Part shown: positions 1-11,521 of the stretch, one piece after another
How the letters are laid out: the number at the start of each line of letters is the position of its first letter
Position numbering within the stretch: position 1 is the stretch's first letter
Origin: Auanema rhodensis
Taxonomy: Eukaryota; Nematoda; Chromadorea; Rhabditida; Rhabditidae
Assembly (NCBI GenBank): GCA_964057225.1
Contig: OZ059895.1
Span: forward strand, 1,674,001 to 1,738,000
Reading direction: 5' to 3'
Length of the DNA stretch: 64,000 nucleotides
The notes under the pieces: model-generated
Told to the model about the DNA's origin: nothing
The model's input: only the letters and a program-made list of their open reading frames with translations
Database searches by the model: none
Position numbers and translations under genes: made by a program

Positions 1-1092
1 AATGTTGAGTGTACATGGAAACTCAACATACACTAATGCATCATTTTTCAAACGATCATAACTTATTTTTGTATCAAGCGTTTCTCAATGTAGTATAGTG
101 CATTCGATGCGGATTTTTAAGCTGCGTCGATCTGTCTTATCAGATTTGCGCTAGCTTAAAAATGCACCGAGATATCAACTGATATAAGTTAACACTTATA
201 TCCTCGATTTTCACCCTGAAGAATTAATTTTTTCGTTGAATAACATTGTCCATCGTCTTTGCCTTGAAAAATGGAATCTAAAAACATCTACTTTTTGCTA
301 AATTATTTTGAAATTTTTCGAAAAAATTTTTGTCAAAATGTTTTTGGAAGCAATGTTGAGTGTACATGGAAACTCAACATACACTAATGCATCATTTTTC
401 AAACGATCATAACTAATTTTTGTATCAAGCGTTTCTCAATGTAGTATAGTGCATTCGATGCGGATTTTTAAGCTGCGTCGATCTGTCTTATCAGATTTGC
501 GCTAGCTTAAAAATGCACCGAGATATCAACTGATATAAGTTCACACTCATATCCTCGATTTTCACACTGAAGAAATAATTTTTTCGTTGAATAACATTGT
601 CCATCGTCTTTGCCTTGAAAAAAGGAATCTAAAAACATCTACTTTTTGCTAAATTATTTTGAAATTTTTCGAAAAAATTTTTGTCAAAATGTTTTTGGAA
701 GCAATGTTGAGTGTACATGGAAACTCAACATACACTAATGCATCATTTTTCAAACGATCATAACTAATTTTTGTATCAAGCGTTTCTCAATGTAGTATAG
801 TGCATTCGATGCGGATTTTTAAGCTGCGTCGATCTGTCTTATCAGATTTGCGCTAGCTTAAAAATGCACCGAGATATCAACTGATATAAGTTCACACTCA
901 TATCCTCGATTTTCACACTGAAGAAATAATTTTTTCGTTGAATAACATTGTCTATCGTCTTTGCCTTGAAAAATGGAATCTAAAAACATCTACTTTTTGC
1001 TAAATTATTTTGAAATTTTTCGAAAAAATTTTTGTCAAAATGTTTTTGGAAGCAATGTTGAGTGTACATGGAAACTCAACATACACTAATGC
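1..1092 (+). repeat. Left-edge subfamily: three monomers and a 39-bp stub
   Basis: Monomers start at 1, 352 and 703, and 39 bp of a fourth (1054-1092) precede the inversion. All three have C at position 136 (TGTCTTAT), where complete monomers downstream of the inversion have TGTGTTAT or a derivative, and all have GTATCAAGCG at 71-80. Copies two and three share CACACTCAT at 191-199, TCACACTGAA at 211-220 and AAATAATT at 222-229. The first copy instead has GTTAACACTT and GAATTAATT. This looks like the edge of a subfamily that continues to the left of the window. Confidence 0.9.
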
Positions 1093-1458
1093 GACAATGT
1101 TATTCAACGAAAAAATTATTTCTTCAGGGTGAAAATCGAGGATATAAGTGTGAACTTATATCAGTTGATATCTCGGTGCATTTTTAAGCTAGCGCAAATC
1201 TGATAACACAGATCGACGCAGCTTAAAAATCCGCATCGAATGCACTATACTACATTGAGAAACGCTTAATACAAAAATTAGTTATGATCGTTTGAAAAAT
1301 GATGCATTAGTGTATGTTGAGTTTCCATGTACACTCAACATTGCTTCCAAAAACATTTTGACAAAAATTTTTTCGAAAAATTTCAGAATAATTTAGCAAA
1401 AAGTAGATGTTTTTAGATTCCTTTTTTCAAGGCAAAGACGATGGACAATGTTATTCAA
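1093..1458 (-). repeat. Inverted satellite monomer (366 bp)
   Basis: The bases are the reverse complement of the monomer. Reading the minus strand, the block runs from position 236 through 351 and on from 1 to 250, which is one full unit plus 15 bp. The 15 bases GACAATGTTATTCAA therefore occur at both ends (1093-1107 and 1444-1458). At the left junction the direct strand stops at position 39 with no shared base. At the right junction it resumes at position 120 with one shared A. Direct positions 40-119 are missing at the site. The inverted copy has AAATAATT, AAAAAAGG and TGTGTTAT, so it resembles the monomers to its right rather than the three to its left. It is the only inverted copy I see. 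Confidence 0.95.
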
Positions 1459-1690
1459 AGCTGCGTCGATCTGTGTTATCAGATATGCGCTAGCTTAAAA
1501 ATGCACCGAGATATCAACTGATATAAGTTCACACTTATATCCTCGATTTTCACCCTGAAGAATTAATTTTTTCGTTGAATAACATTGTCCATCGTCTTTG
1601 CTTTGAAAAAAGGAATCTAAAAACATCTACTTTTTGCTAAATTATTTTGAAATGTTTCGAAAAAATTTTTGTCAAAATGTTTTTGGAAGT
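1459..1690 (+). repeat. Truncated monomer to the right of the inversion
   Basis: This is positions 120-351 of a direct monomer (232 bp), starting AGCTGCGTCG right after the inverted block. It has its own mixture of variants: CAGATATGCG, GAATTAATT, GCTTTGAAAAAAGG and GAAATGTTTCG. It ends with GGAAGT instead of GGAAGC before the next unit at 1691. The missing first 119 positions show that the inversion replaced sequence rather than simply being inserted. Confidence 0.9.
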
Positions 1691-4498
1691 AATGTTGAGT
1701 GTACATGGAAACTCAACATACACTAATGAATCATTTTTCAAACGATCATAACTAATTTTTGTATTAAGCGTTTCTCAATGTAGTATAGTGCATTCGATGC
1801 GGATTTTTAAGCTGCGTCGATCTGTGTTATCAGATTTGCGCTAGCTTAAAAATGCACCGAGATATCAACTGATATAAGTTCACACTTATATCCTCGATTT
1901 TCACCCTGAAGAATCATTTTTTTCGTTGAATAACATTGTCCATTGTCTTTGCCTTGAAAAATGAAATCTAAAAACATCTACTTTTTGCTAAATTATTTTG
2001 AAATTTTTCGAAAAAATTTTTGTCAAAATGTTTTTGGAAGCAATGTTGAGTGTACATGGAAACTCAACATACACTAATGAATCATTTTTCAAACGATCAT
2101 AACTAATTTTTGTATTAAGCGTTTCTCAATGTAGTATAGTGCATTCGATCCGGATTTTTAAGCTGCGTCGATCTGTGTTATCAGATTTGCGCTAACTTAA
2201 AAATGCACCGAGATATCAACTGATATAAGTTCACACTTATATCCTCGATTTTCACCCTGAAGAATTGATTTTTTCGTTGAATAACATTGTCCATCGTCTT
2301 TGCTTTGAAAAATGGAATCTAAAAACATCTACTTTTTGCTAAATTATTTTGAAATTTTTCGAAAAAATTTTTGTCAAAATGTTTTTGGAAGCAATGTTGA
2401 GTGTACATGGAAACTCAACATACACTAATGCATCATTTTTCAAACGATCATAACTAATTTTTGTATTAAGCGTTTCTCAATGTAGTATAGTGCACTCGAT
2501 GCGGATTTTTAAGCTGCGTCGATCTGTGTTATCAGATATGCGCTAGCTTAAAAATGCACCGAGATATCAACTGATATAAGTTCACACTTATATCCTCGAT
2601 TTTCACCCTGAAGAAATAATTTTTTCGTTGAATAACATTGTCCATCGTCTTTGCCTTGAAAAAAGGAATCTAAAAACATCTACTTTTTGCTAAATTATTT
2701 TGAAATTTTTCGAAAAAATTTTTATCAAAATGTTTTTGGAAGCAATGTTGAGTGTACATGGAAACTCAACATACACTAATGCATCATTTTTCAAACGATC
2801 ATAACTAATTTTTGTATTAAGCGTTTCTCAATGTAGTATAGTGCATTCGATGCGGATTTTTAAGCTGCGTCGATCTGTGTTATCAGATTTGCGCTAGCTT
2901 AAAAATGCACCGAGATATCAACTGATATAAGTTCACACTTATATCCTCGATTTTCACCCTGAAGAAATAATTTTTTCGTTGAATAACATTGTCCATCGTC
3001 TTTGCCTTGAAAAAAGGAATCTGAAAACATCTACTTTTTGCTAAATTATTTTGAAATTTTTCGAAAAAATTTTTGTCAAAATGTTTTTGGAAGCAATGTT
3101 GAGTGTACATGGAAACTCAACATACACTAATGCATCATTTTTCAAACGATCATAACTAATTTTTGTATTAAGCGTTTCTCAATGTAGTATAGTGCATTCG
3201 ATGCGGATTTTTAAGCTGCGTCGATCTGTGTTATCAGATTTGCGCTAGCTTAAAAATGCACCGAGATATCAACTGATATAAGTTAACACTTATATCCTCG
3301 ATTTTCACCCTGAAGAAATAATTTTTTCGTTGAATAACATTGTCCATCGTCTTTGCCTTGAAAAAAGGAATCTAAAAACATCTACTTTTTGCTAAATTAT
3401 TTTGAAATTTTTCGAAAAAATTTTTGTCAAAATGTTTTTGGAAGCAATGTTGAGTGTACATGGAAACTCAACATACACTAATGCATCATTTTTCAAACGA
3501 TCATAACTAATTTTTGTATTAAGCGTTTTTCAATGTATAATAGTGCATTCGATGCGGATTTTTAAGCTGCGTCGATCTGTGTTATCAGATTTGCGCTAGC
3601 TTAAAAATGCACCGAGATATCAACTGATATAAGTTCACACATATATCCTCGATTTTCACCCTGAAGAAATAATTTTTTCGTTGAATAACATTGTCCATCG
3701 TCTTTGCCTTGAAAAAAGGAATCTAAAAACATCTACTTTTTGCTAAAATATTTTGAAATTTTTCGAAAAAATTTTTGTCAAAATGTTTTTGGAAGCAATG
3801 TTGAGTGTACATGGAAACTCAACATACACTAATGCATCATTTTTCAAACGATCATAACTAATTTTTGTATTAAGCGTTTCTCAATGTAGTATAGTGCACT
3901 CGATGCGGATTTTTAAGCTGCGTCGATCTGTGTTATCAGATTTGCGCTAACTTAAAAATGCACCGAGATATCAACTGATATAAGTTCACACTTATATCCT
4001 CGATTTTCACCCTGAAGAATTGATTTTTTCGTTGAATAACATTGTCCATCGTCTTTGCTTTGAAAAATGGAATCTAAAAACATCTACTTTTTGCTAAATT
4101 ATTTTGAAATTTTTCGAAAAAATTTTTGTCAAAATGTTTTTGGAAGCAATGTTGAGTGTACATGGAAACTCAACATACACTAATGCATCATTTTTCAAAC
4201 GATCATAACTAATTTTTGTATTAAGCGTTTCTCAATGTAGTATAGTGCACTCGATGCGGATTTTTAAGCTGCGTCGATCTGTGTTATCAGATATGCGCTA
4301 GCTTAAAAATGCACCGAGATATCAACTGATATAAGTTCACACTTATATCCTCGATTTTCACCCTGAAGAAATAATTTTTTCGTTGAATAACATTGTCCAT
4401 CGTCTTTGCCTTGAAAAAAGGAATCTAAAAACATCTACTTTTTGCTAAATTATTTTGAAATTTTTCGAAAAAATTTTTATCAAAATGTTTTTGGAAGC
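1691..4498 (+). repeat. 8-monomer higher-order repeat, copy 1 (2808 bp)
   Basis: Monomers start at 1691, 2042, 2393, 2744, 3095, 3446, 3797 and 4148. Diagnostics in order: GAATCATTT with CCATTG; GATCCGG with GCTAACTT and GAATTGATT; CACTCG with CAGATATG and TTTATCAAAA; AATCTGAAAAC; GTTAACAC; TATAATAG with CACACATATATCC; CACTCG with GCTAACTT; CACTCG with CAGATATG. The same order of eight recurs 2808 bp downstream. The real duplication edge lies inside the first monomer, between positions 39 and about 225, because its head differs from its counterpart at 4499 while the tail matches. Confidence 0.9.
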
Positions 4499-7306
4499 AA
4501 TGTTGAGTGTACATGGAAACTCAACATACACTAATGCATCATTTTTCAAACGATCATAACTAATTTTTGTATTAAGCGTTTCTCAATGTAGTATAGTGCA
4601 TTCGATGCGGATTTTTAAGCTGCGTCGATCTGTGTTATCAGATTTGCGCTAGCTTAAAAATGCACCGAGATATCAACTGATATAAGTTCACACTTATATC
4701 CTCGATTTTCACCCTGAAGAATCATTTTTTTCGTTGAATAACATTGTCCATTGTCTTTGCCTTGAAAAATGAAATCTAAAAACATCTACTTTTTGCTAAA
4801 TTATTTTGAAATTTTTCGAAAAAATTTTTGTCAAAATGTTTTTGGAAGCAATGTTGAGTGTACATGGAAACTCAACATACACTAATGAATCATTTTTCAA
4901 ACGATCATAACTAATTTTTGTATTAAGCGTTTCTCAATGTAGTATAGTGCATTCGATCCGGATTTTTAAGCTGCGTCGATCTGTGTTATCAGATTTGCGC
5001 TAACTTAAAAATGCACCGAGATATCAACTGATATAAGTTCACACTTATATCCTCGATTTTCACCCTGAAGAATTGATTTTTTCGTTGAATAACATTGTCC
5101 ATCGTCTTTGCTTTGAAAAATGGAATCTAAAAACATCTACTTTTTGCTAAATTATTTTGAAATTTTTCGAAAAAATTTTTGTCAAAATGTTTTTGGAAGC
5201 AATGTTGAGTGTACATGGAAACTCAACATACACTAATGCATCATTTTTCAAACGATCATAACTAATTTTTGTATTAAGCGTTTCTCAATGTAGTATAGTG
5301 CACTCGATGCGGATTTTTAAGCTGCGTCGATCTGTGTTATCAGATATGCGCTAGCTTAAAAATGCACCGAGATATCAACTGATATAAGTTCACACTTATA
5401 TCCTCGATTTTCACCCTGAAGAAATAATTTTTTCGTTGAATAACATTGTCCATCGTCTTTGCCTTGAAAAAAGGAATCTAAAAACATCTACTTTTTGCTA
5501 AATTATTTTGAAATTTTTCGAAAAAATTTTTATCAAAATGTTTTTGGAAGCAATGTTGAGTGTACATGGAAACTCAACATACACTAATGCATCATTTTTC
5601 AAACGATCATAACTAATTTTTGTATTAAGCGTTTCTCAATGTAGTATAGTGCATTCGATGCGGATTTTTAAGCTGCGTCGATCTGTGTTATCAGATTTGC
5701 GCTAGCTTAAAAATGCACCGAGATATCAACTGATATAAGTTCACACTTATATCCTCGATTTTCACCCTGAAGAAATAATTTTTTCGTTGAATAACATTGT
5801 CCATCGTCTTTGCCTTGAAAAAAGGAATCTGAAAACATCTACTTTTTGCTAAATTATTTTGAAATTTTTCGAAAAAATTTTTGTCAAAATGTTTTTGGAA
5901 GCAATGTTGAGTGTACATGGAAACTCAACATACACTAATGCATCATTTTTCAAACGATCATAACTAATTTTTGTATTAAGCGTTTCTCAATGTAGTATAG
6001 TGCATTCGATGCGGATTTTTAAGCTGCGTCGATCTGTGTTATCAGATTTGCGCTAGCTTAAAAATGCACCGAGATATCAACTGATATAAGTTAACACTTA
6101 TATCCTCGATTTTCACCCTGAAGAAATAATTTTTTCGTTGAATAACATTGTCCATCGTCTTTGCCTTGAAAAAAGGAATCTAAAAACATCTACTTTTTGC
6201 TAAATTATTTTGAAATTTTTCGAAAAAATTTTTGTCAAAATGTTTTTGGAAGCAATGTTGAGTGTACATGGAAACTCAACATACACTAATGCATCATTTT
6301 TCAAACGATCATAACTAATTTTTGTATTAAGCGTTTTTCAATGTATAATAGTGCATTCGATGCGGATTTTTAAGCTGCGTCGATCTGTGTTATCAGATTT
6401 GCGCTAGCTTAAAAATGCACCGAGATATCAACTGATATAAGTTCACACATATATCCTCGATTTTCACCCTGAAGAAATAATTTTTTCGTTGAATAACATT
6501 GTCCATCGTCTTTGCCTTGAAAAAAGGAATCTAAAAACATCTACTTTTTGCTAAATTATTTTGAAATTTTTCGAAAAAATTTTTGTCAAAATGTTTTTGG
6601 AAGCAATGTTGAGTGTACATGGAAACTCAACATACACTAATGCATCATTTTTCAAACGATCATAACTAATTTTTGTATTAAGCGTTTCTCAATGTAGTAT
6701 AGTGCACTCGATGCGGATTTTTAAGCTGCGTCGATCTGTGTTATCAGATTTGCGCTAACTTAAAAATGCACCGAGATATCAACTGATATAAGTTCACACT
6801 TATATCCTCGATTTTCACCCTGAAGAATTGATTTTTTCGTTGAATAACATTGTCCATCGTCTTTGCTTTGAAAAATGGAATCTAAAAACATCTACTTTTT
6901 GCTAAATTATTTTGAAATTTTTCGAAAAAATTTTTGTCAAAATGTTTTTGGAAGCAATGTTGAGTGTACATGGAAACTCAACATACACTAATGCATCATT
7001 TTTCAAACGATCATAACTAATTTTTGTATTAAGCGTTTCTCAATGTAGTATAGTGCACTCGATGCGGATTTTTAAGCTGCGTCGATCTGTGTTATCAGAT
7101 ATGCGCTAGCTTAAAAATGCACCGAGATATCAACTGATATAAGTTCACACTTATATCCTCGATTTTCACCCTGAAGAAATAATTTTTTCGTTGAATAACA
7201 TTGTCCATCGTCTTTGCCTTGAAAAAAGGAATCTAAAAACATCTACTTTTTGCTAAATTATTTTGAAATTTTTCGAAAAAATTTTTATCAAAATGTTTTT
7301 GGAAGC
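4499..7306 (+). repeat. 8-monomer higher-order repeat, copy 2 (2808 bp)
   Basis: Monomers start at 4499, 4850, 5201, 5552, 5903, 6254, 6605 and 6956 and repeat the variant order of copy 1. The only internal difference I found by eye is TGCTAAAATA near 3741-3750 in copy 1 against TGCTAAATTA in copy 2. The first monomer (4499) is a hybrid: its head is like the fourth type (2744), its tail has GAATCATTT and CCATTG like the first type (1691). Such near-identity over 2.8 kb implies a recent tandem duplication or active homogenisation. Confidence 0.9.
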
Positions 7307-10114
7307 AATGTTGAGTGTACATGGAAACTCAACATACACTAATGCATCATTTTTCAAACGATCATAACTAATTTTTGTATTAAGCGTTTCTCAATGTAGT
7401 ATAGTGCATTCGATGCGGATTTTTAAGATGCGTCGATCTGTGTTATCAGATTTGCGCTAGCTTAAAAATGCACCGAGATATCAACTGATATAAGTTCACA
7501 CTTATATCCTCGATTTTCACCCTGAAGAAATAATTTTTTCGTTGAATAACATTGTCCATCGTCTTTGCCTTGAAAAAAGGAATCTGAAAACATCTACTTT
7601 TTGCTAAATTATTTTGAAATTTTTCGAAAAAATTTTTGTCAAAATGTTTTTGGAAGCAATGTTGAGTGTACATGGAAACTCAACATACACTAATGCATCA
7701 TTTTTCAAACGATCATAACTAATTTTTGTATTAAGCGTTTCTCAATGTAGTATAGTGCATTCGATGCGGATTTTTAAGCTGCGTCGATCTGTGTTATCAG
7801 ATTTGCGCTAGCTTAAAAATGCACCGAGATATCAACTGATATAAGTTAACACTTATATCCTCGATTTTCACCCTGAAGAAATAATTTTTTCGTTGAATAA
7901 CATTGTCCATCGTCTTTGCCTTGAAAAAAGGAATCTAAAAACATCTACTTTTTGCTAAATTATTTTGAAATTTTTCGAAAAAATTTTTGTCAAAATGTTT
8001 TTGGAAGCAATGTTGAGTGTACATGGAAACTCAACATACACTAATGCATCATTTTTCAAACGATCATAACTAATTTTTGTATTAAGCGTTTTTCAATGTA
8101 TAATAGTGCATTCGATGCGGATTTTTAAGCTGCGTCGATCTGTGTTATCAGATTTGCGCTAGCTTAAAAATGCACCGAGATATCAACTGATATAAGTTCA
8201 CACATATATCCTCGATTTTCACCCTGAAGAAATAATTTTTTCGTTGAATAACATTGTCCATCGTCTTTGCCTTGAAAAAAGGAATCTAAAAACATCTACT
8301 TTTTGCTAAATTATTTTGAAATTTTTCGAAAAAATTTTTGTCAAAATGTTTTTGGAAGCAATGTTGAGTGTACATGGAAACTCAACATACACTAATGCAT
8401 CATTTTTCAAACGATCATATCTAATTTTTGTATTAAGCGTTTCTCAATGTAGTATAGTGCATTCGATGCGGATTTTTAAGCTGCGTCGATCTGTGTTATC
8501 AGATTTGCGCTAGCTTAAAAATGCACCGAGATATCAACTGATATAAGTTCACACTTATATCCTCGATTTTCACCCTGAAGAAATAATTTTTTCGTTGAAT
8601 AACATTGTCCATCGTCTTTGCCTTGAAAAAAGGAATCTAAAAACATCTACTTTTCGCTAAATTATTTTGAAATTTTTCGAAAAAATTTTTGTCAAAATGT
8701 TTTTGGAAGCAATGTTGAGTGTACATGGAAACTCAACATACACTAATGCATCATTTTTCAAACGATCATAACTAATTTTTGTATTAAGCGTTTCTCAATG
8801 TAGTATAGTGCATTCGATGCGGATTTTTAAGCTGCGTCGATCTGTGTTATCAGATTTGCGCTAGCTTAAAAATGCACCGAGATATCAACTGATATAAGTT
8901 CACACTTATATCCTCGATTTTCACCCTGAAGAAATAATTTTTTCGTTGAATAACATTGTCCATCGTCTTTGCCTTGAAAAAAGGAATCTGAAAACATCTA
9001 CTTTTTGCTAAATTATTTTGAAATTTTTCGAAAAAATTTTTGTCAAAATGTTTTTGGAAGCAATGTTGAGTGTACATGGAAACTCAACATACACTAATGC
9101 ATCATTTTTCAAACGATCATAACTAATTTTTGTATTAAGCGTTTCTCAATGTAGTATAGTGCATTCGATGCGGATTTTTAAGCTGCGTCGATCTGTGTTA
9201 TCAGATTTGCGCTAGCTTAAAAATGCACCGAGATATCAACTGATATAAGTTAACACTTATATCCTCGATTTTCACCCTGAAGAAATAATTTTTTCGTTGA
9301 ATAACATTGTCCATCGTCTTTGCCTTGAAAAAAGGAATCTAAAAACATCTACTTTTTGCTAAATTATTTTGAAATTTTTCGAAAAAATTTTTGTCAAAAT
9401 GTTTTTGGAAGCAATGTTGAGTGTACATGGAAACTCAACATACACTAATGCATCATTTTTCAAACGATCATAACTAATTTTTGTATTAAGCGTTTTTCAA
9501 TGTATAATAGTGCATTCGATGCGGATTTTTAAGCTGCGTCGATCTGTGTTATCAGATTTGCGCTAGCTTAAAAATGCACCGAGATATCAACTGATATAAG
9601 TTCACACATATATCCTCGATTTTCACCCTGAAGAAATAATTTTTTCGTTGAATAACATTGTCCATCGTCTTTGCCTTGAAAAAAGGAATCTAAAAACATC
9701 TACTTTTTGCTAAATTATTTTGAAATTTTTCGAAAAAATTTTTGTCAAAATGTTTTTGGAAGCAATGTTGAGTGTACATGGAAACTCAACATACACTAAT
9801 GCATCATTTTTCAAACGATCATATCTAATTTTTGTATTAAGCGTTTCTCAATGTAGTATAGTGCATTCGATGCGGATTTTTAAGCTGCGTCGATCTGTGT
9901 TATCAGATTTGCGCTAGCTTAAAAATGCACCGAGATATCAACTGATATAAGTTCACACTTATATCCTCGATTTTCACCCTGAAGAAATAATTTTTTCGTT
10001 GAATAACATTGTCCATCGTCTTTGCCTTGAAAAAAGGAATCTAAAAACATCTACTTTTCGCTAAATTATTTTGAAATTTTTCGAAAAAATTTTTGTCAAA
10101 ATGTTTTTGGAAGC
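7307..10114 (+). repeat. 4-monomer higher-order repeat, two copies (1404 bp each)
   Basis: Copy 1 starts at 7307, 7658, 8009 and 8360; copy 2 at 8711, 9062, 9413 and 9764. Order of types: AATCTGAAAAC; GTTAACAC; TATAATAG with CACACATATATCC; and a monomer with CATATCTAAT plus CTTTTCGCTAAA. The first three are the fourth to sixth types of the preceding 8-monomer unit, so this tetramer grew from part of it and gained a new fourth member. The monomer at 7307 has a private change, TTTAAGATGCG instead of TTTAAGCTGCG, which is absent from its partner at 8711. Confidence 0.9.
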
Positions 10115-11521
10115 AATGTTGAGTGTACATGGAAACTCAACATACACTAATGCATCATTTTTCAAACGATCATAACTAATTTTTGTATTAAGCGTTTCTC
10201 AATGTAGTATAGTGCATTCGATGCGGATTTTTAAGCTGCGTCGATCTGTGTTATCAGATTTGCGCTAGCTTAAAAATGCACCGAGATATCAACTGATATA
10301 AGTTTACACTTATATCCTCGATTTTCACCCTGAAGAATTAATTTTTTCGTTGAATAACATTGTCCATCGTCTTTGCCTTGAAAAATGGAATCTAAAAACA
10401 TCTACTTTTTGCTAAATTATTTCGAAATTTTTCGAAAAAATTTTTGTCAAAATGTTTTTGGAAGCAATGTTGAGTGTACATGGAAACTCAACATACACTA
10501 ATGCATCATTTTTCAAACGATCATAACTAATTTTTGTATTAAGCTTTTCTCAATGTAGTATAGTGCATTCGATGCGGATTTTTAAGCTGCGTCGATCTGT
10601 GTTATCAGATTTGCGCTAGCTTAAAAATGCACCGAGATATCAACTGATATAAGTTCACACTTATATCCTCGATTTTCACCCTGAAGAATTAATTTTTTCG
10701 TTGAATAACATCGTCCATCGTCTTTGCCTTGAAAAACGGAATCTAAAAACATCTACTTTTTGCTAAATTATTTTGAAATTTTTCGAAAAAATTTTTGTCA
10801 AAATGTTTTTGGAAGCAATGTTGAGTGTACATGGAAACTCAACATACACTAATGCATCATTTTTCAAACGATCATAACTAATTTTTGTATTAAGCGTTTC
10901 TCAATGTAGTATAGTGCATTCGATGCGGATTTTTAAGCTGCGTCGATCTGTGTTATCAGATTTGCGCTAGCTTAAAAATGCACCGAGATATCAACTGATA
11001 TAAGTTTACACTTATATCCTCGATTTTCACCCTGAAGAATTAATTTTTTCGTTGAATAACATTGTCCATCGTCTTTGCCTTGAAAAATGGAATCTAAAAA
11101 CATCTACTTTTTGCTAAATTATTTCGAAATTTTTCGAAAAAATTTTTGTCAAAATGTTTTTGGAAGCAATGTTGAGTGTACATGGAAACTCAACATACAC
11201 TAATGCATCATTTTTCAAACGATCATAACTAATTTTTGTATTAAGCTTTTCTCAATGTAGTATAGTGCATTCGATGCGGATTTTTAAGCTGCGTCGATCT
11301 GTGTTATCAGATTTGCGCTAGCTTAAAAATGCACCGAGATATCAACTGATATAAGTTCACACTTATATCCTCGATTTTCACCCTGAAGAATTAATTTTTT
11401 TTTTGTTGAAAAACATTGTCCATCGTCTCTGCCTTGAAAAATGGAATCTAAAAACATCTACTTTTTGCTAAATTATTTTGAAATTTTTCGAAAAAATTTT
11501 TGTCAAAATGTTTTTGGAAGC
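10115..11521 (+). repeat. Dimer repeat, two copies (702 and 705 bp)
   Basis: Monomers at 10115 and 10817 share GTTTACAC and TTATTTCGAAAT. Monomers at 10466 and 11168 share GTATTAAGCTTTTC. From here rightwards GAATTAATT replaces the AAATAATT and AAAAAAGG state of the left 10 kb, so this is a boundary between subfamily zones. The last monomer departs from its partner in the second half, where it carries a T-run expansion, AAACATTGTCC and GTCTCTGCC. Confidence 0.85.
11168..11521 (+). repeat. 354-bp monomer with expanded T run
   Basis: This is the longest direct monomer in the window. The usual TTAA + six T + CGTTGAATAAC at about 224-244 reads TTAA + ten T + GTTGAAAAAC, a net gain of 3 bp that also removes the CG step. 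GTCTCTGCC follows, where other copies have GTCTTTGCC. Slippage at a homopolymer is the simplest cause; a sequencing or consensus error is an alternative. Confidence 0.85.

Noticed and set aside
2883-3110. 75-codon minus-strand open frames here and at 5691-5918, 7446-7673 and 8850-9077
   Set aside because: They are the same satellite segment in four monomers of one type. The frame is open because A>G at position 280 (AATCTGAAAAC) removes a stop. The peptide has no recognisable domain, other monomers are interrupted, and there is no sign of coding constraint.
3446-3796. TATA-type promoter at the TATAATAG variant (also at 6254, 8009 and 9413)
   Set aside because: It is a two-base change in an AT-rich satellite monomer with no gene downstream and no other promoter element. 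Chance is sufficient.
8316-8513. 65-codon plus-strand open frame, repeated at 9720-9917
   Set aside because: It exists only in the two monomers where CATAACTAAT became CATATCTAAT, which removes a stop. It is a by-product of the tetramer duplication, not a gene.
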